Source of the DNA: Rhodospirillales bacterium
Lineage (GTDB): Bacteria; Pseudomonadota; Alphaproteobacteria; CACIAM-22H2
Assembly: GCA_016794025.1 (NCBI GenBank)
Contig: JAEUKX010000014.1
Coordinates: 62,001 to 126,000 of the forward strand
Direction: 5' to 3'
DNA: 64,000 nt
Shown: positions 61,965 to 64,000 of the stretch, one piece after another
How the letters are laid out: each line of letters opens with the position of its first letter
Numbering within the stretch: the stretch's first letter is position 1
Translations under genes and position numbers: made by a program
Notes under the pieces: model-generated
Seen by the model: the letters and a program-made list of their open reading frames with translations, nothing else
The model's database searches: none
What the model was told of the DNA's origin: nothing

Positions 61965-62801
61965 ATGACCGACATGAAGGCGCAGATTGCCGAAAGTCTC
62001 GCCGGGCGATTCGGCGAGAGCTTCCCGGTCCCGGCCACCCAGGGGCTTCCCGCACTGGCCGGAATGGCCGCCCACCGCTCGATCCGCCAATTCGCTGACC
62101 GGCCGGTGGACGCGGCGCTTGTCGGCATGCTGTGCGCGGTGGCGCTCAGCGCGCCCACGAAAAGCGACCTGCAGCAGGCCGATATCGTGATCGTCGCCGA
62201 TCCGGCCAAACGTGCCCTGCTGGACGAATGGTGCGGCGAGAACCCGTGGGTCGCGGCGGCGCCGGTCTTTCTCGTCATCTGCGCGAACAACCGGCGGCAG
62301 GTGCGCATCCATGAACTGCGCGGCCACGCGTTCGCCAACGACCATCTCGACGCTTTCTTCAATGCGGCCGTCGATGCCGCCATCGTGCTCGGTGCGTTCG
62401 TGACGGCGGCCGAGGCCGCCGGCCTCGGAACCTGCCCGGTCTCCGCCATCCGGAACCGGGCCGCGGATGTCTCGAGACTTCTCGCCCTTCCCGACCGGGT
62501 GTTCCCGGTAGCGGGGCTGTGTGTGGGCTGGCCGGCCGGCGAAGGCGCGATCTCGCCGCGCCTGCCGACGGCGCTGCGCGTGCACCGCGACCGCTACGAC
62601 GAAGGCGACCTCGACGCGGCGATTGCCGCCTACGACGCGCGCCGGAACCGGACAAAACCCTTCTCGAAACAGCGCGATACCGTCCGCTTCGGCACGGCGG
62701 CCGAATATGGCTGGTCGGAAGACAAGGCGCGGCAGTACGCCACGTTGGAAAGGGCCGATTTCGGGGCTTATATCCGTTCCATCGGCTTCAAGCTCGACTG
62801 A
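61965..62801 (+). CDS. Nitroreductase-family FMN oxidoreductase
   Basis: A 278-residue enzyme with the nitroreductase fold. HRSIRQFADRPVD binds FMN phosphate, APTKSDLQQADIVIV is the conserved SPS-like block, and GLGTCPVSAIRN is the late FMN loop. An NfsA-like C-terminal extension (RTKPFSKQRDTVRF and YGWSEDKARQYA) is present. It probably uses NAD(P)H to reduce quinones, flavin analogues or nitro compounds. ATG 61974 is an alternative start. A 2OG oxygenase gene follows after 29 bp on the same strand. Confidence 0.9.
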   Translation: MTDMKAQIAESLAGRFGESFPVPATQGLPALAGMAAHRSIRQFADRPVDAALVGMLCAVALSAPTKSDLQQADIVIVADPAKRALLDEWCGENPWVAAAPVFLVICANNRRQVRIHELRGHAFANDHLDAFFNAAVDAAIVLGAFVTAAEAAGLGTCPVSAIRNRAADVSRLLALPDRVFPVAGLCVGWPAGEGAISPRLPTALRVHRDRYDEGDLDAAIAAYDARRNRTKPFSKQRDTVRFGTAAEYGWSEDKARQYATLERADFGAYIRSIGFKLD

Positions 62802-62830
62802 CCGCTTCCTTCCGACCAGATGAGTCCGCC

Positions 62831-63490
62831 ATGACCGAGACGCTCGCAAGGCCCGACACGATCGCATTCGACTATGCCGCCCTCGCCGGCGCTTCGCTGC
62901 GGCGCGAGCCCTTCCCCTACTCGGTCATTCCCAGCTTCGTGCCATCGGGCGAAGTCGAGCGCATCGACCGCGACTGGCCGCAGATCGGCAAGCCCGGCGC
63001 CTTTCCCGTCTCCTCGGTGACGCTGAAGCCGGCCTCGAAGGCGCTTGTCGAGACGATCCAGGGGCCCGAGTTCCGCAAGGCGGTCGAGGCCAAGCTCGAG
63101 ATCGACCTGTCGGGCCTGCCCACGATGATCACCTTCCGCGACCGCTGCCGCGCGCGCGACGGCCAGATCCATACCGATTCGGTGACGAAAGTCGTGACGG
63201 TGCTGTTCTACCTGAACCGTCGCACGGGCGGGTGGCAGGACAACGGCGGCAAGCTGCGCATCCTGCGCGGTCCCGACACGCTCGAAGACTATGTCGAGGA
63301 GATCCCGCCCGTCGACGGCACGGTGCTGATGTTCCGCTGCACGCGCAACGCGTGGCACGGGCACCACTCCTACGAGGGGCCGCGCCACGTGCTGCAGCTC
63401 AACTGGATGGTCGATCAGGCGACCAAGGAGCGCGAGGAGGGCCGGCACAAGGTCTCGGCATTCCTGAAGAAGCTCAATCCGTTCGGGTAG
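62831..63490 (+). CDS. 2-oxoglutarate/Fe(II)-dependent oxygenase-like protein
   Basis: A 219-residue double-stranded beta-helix protein. The iron triad is visible as His114-x-Asp116 (QIHTDS) and His176 (AWHGHH), with Arg185 (GPRHVLQL) in position to bind 2-oxoglutarate. VVTVLFYLNR and GTVLMFRCTRN are core strands. This resembles prolyl-4-hydroxylase-type hydroxylases that act on peptides, sugars or small molecules; the substrate is unknown. A related gene lies 69 bp downstream. Confidence 0.9.
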   Translation: MTETLARPDTIAFDYAALAGASLRREPFPYSVIPSFVPSGEVERIDRDWPQIGKPGAFPVSSVTLKPASKALVETIQGPEFRKAVEAKLEIDLSGLPTMITFRDRCRARDGQIHTDSVTKVVTVLFYLNRRTGGWQDNGGKLRILRGPDTLEDYVEEIPPVDGTVLMFRCTRNAWHGHHSYEGPRHVLQLNWMVDQATKEREEGRHKVSAFLKKLNPFG

Positions 63491-63538
63491 ACACACACTT
63501 GTATTACCTTACGATTGTATAGATTTGCGTGAACATTT

Positions 63539-63556
63539 CCGGCGTGTATAAGCCGG
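63539..63556 (+). promoter_or_regulatory. Short hairpin directly before the last gene's start codon
   Basis: CCGGC (63539-63543) and GCCGG (63552-63556) could pair around an 8-base loop, ending 3 bases before the ATG at 63560, where a ribosome-binding site would normally lie. No AGGAG-like sequence is present. The 69-bp gap is otherwise AT-rich. Confidence 0.4.
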
Positions 63557-63559
63557 ACC

Positions 63560-64000
63560 ATGCAGACAGAGACGGCCTCGCCGGTTCGCTTCGACATCAA
63601 CGCACTCCTTTCCACGCCGTTGATCCGCGAGCCGTTCGAGCATGTCGTCGTTCCGCGTTTCGTGGGCCAGGCTTCGCTCGAATGGATCTGGCGGAACTGG
63701 CCGGATCTCGGCCGGTCGGGCGGCGTGCCGCTCGAACAGATCGCGCAGACTCACCCCATCCGGGCGCTCATCGAGCAGTTCGAAGCCGACGAGTTCCGTG
63801 AGGCGGTCGAGATCAAGTTCCAGCTCGATCTGCGTTACCGCCGCACGGTCTTCTGTCTGACCGACCGCTGCCGCGGCCCGTGGCCCATCCACGTCAACCC
63901 GCCGCCCAACGTCGTCTCGGTGCTGTTCTATCCGAACATCCCGACCGACGACGGCGAGGGCGATGCGGCCGGCGTGCGCTTCACCCGCAGTCAGGCCTCG
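63560..64000 (+). CDS. Paralogue of the 2OG-Fe(II) oxygenase-like protein with altered iron site (3' end outside window)
   Basis: The first 147 codons are visible. It aligns along its length with the preceding oxygenase: REPFEHVVVPRFV against REPFPYSVIPSFV, DEFREAVEIKFQLDL against PEFRKAVEAKLEIDL, TDRCR against RDRCR, VVSVLFYPN against VVTVLFYLN. The first iron-ligand pair His-x-Asp has become His111-x-Asn113 (PIHVNP). The second His and the Arg are beyond the window. It is probably a tandem duplicate that has lost, or changed, iron-dependent catalysis. Confidence 0.85.
   Translation, partial: MQTETASPVRFDINALLSTPLIREPFEHVVVPRFVGQASLEWIWRNWPDLGRSGGVPLEQIAQTHPIRALIEQFEADEFREAVEIKFQLDLRYRRTVFCLTDRCRGPWPIHVNPPPNVVSVLFYPNIPTDDGEGDAAGVRFTRSQAS

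Noticed and set aside
1..64000. CRISPR arrays, insertion sequences, phage genes, tRNA or rRNA genes
   Set aside because: No regular spaced repeats, terminal inverted repeats with transposase, integrase, or tRNA-like cloverleaf were noticed by reading; a covariance-model scan would be decisive.

Overview
The window is a GC-rich chromosomal segment of an alphaproteobacterium. The evidence is the gene content and order (xseB-ispA-dxs-tlyA block, pdxH/17-kDa-antigen lipoprotein/fabI/aroC block, DUF2842 and DUF3572 proteins), together with dense gene packing, many ATGA/GTGA/TGATG overlaps, and GTG/TTG starts. The genus cannot be fixed from the sequence. I see no tRNA, rRNA, insertion sequence, prophage or CRISPR array. 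Protein-coding genes cover nearly everything, and no stretch over 300 bases lacks a gene.

Layout. 1-5467: partial CDF metal exporter and pdxH (minus), then a glycine-zipper lipoprotein with its own terminator, fabI-aroC, a small membrane protein and a nucleoside transporter. 5464-14547 (minus): tlyA, dxs, ispA, xseB, sthA-type transhydrogenase, CBS protein, patatin, histone-deacetylase-like amidohydrolase, and a cNMP-binding/EAL protein. 14760-23563 (plus): RND efflux adaptor and permease, a DAO-type flavoprotein, a BigR/SqrR-like persulfide-type ArsR regulator, an exported protein, a Zn CDF pump, a macro-domain protein and an inositol-phosphatase-like protein. 23560-26698: a polytopic membrane protein, a DUF1194 VWA protein and an RlmM-like methyltransferase that appears to start with CTG.

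26695-40568 (minus) is a Pel-type exopolysaccharide operon. Its order is hydrolase, deacetylase, TPR protein, beta-barrel porin, PelD, PelE, PelF, PelG, epimerase. PelA and PelB are each encoded by two genes, and each downstream half has its own signal peptide. PelC is absent, and PelD ends after its GAF domain with no GGDEF-like c-di-GMP receptor. A 40-bp-spaced direct repeat lies in the AT-rich region upstream.

40812-46368 holds a small unknown protein, a Sel1/SPOR protein, two methyltransferase-like proteins, hrpB, DUF3572 and DUF2842. 46381-50371 is a tightly coupled five-gene operon (RibD-type reductase, BchC-like MDR dehydrogenase, a divergent PTPS/QueD homologue, GT4 glycosyltransferase, methyltransferase). 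I infer that it makes a modified, possibly glycosylated, pterin; this is the best candidate for an undescribed pathway. Facing it is an envelope-type operon (GT2, membrane sulfatase/LtaS-like protein, and a CDP-alcohol phosphatidyltransferase fused to an FkbM methyltransferase).

54402-64000: arfB, psuG with an orphan xanthine-dehydrogenase-type molybdenum subunit, and FdrA/YlbE/DUF2877 proteins matching the AllFGH oxamate carbamoyltransferase set but split over two strands. These are followed by a nitroreductase and two adjacent paralogous 2OG-Fe(II) oxygenase-like proteins, the second of which (cut by the window edge) has lost an iron ligand.
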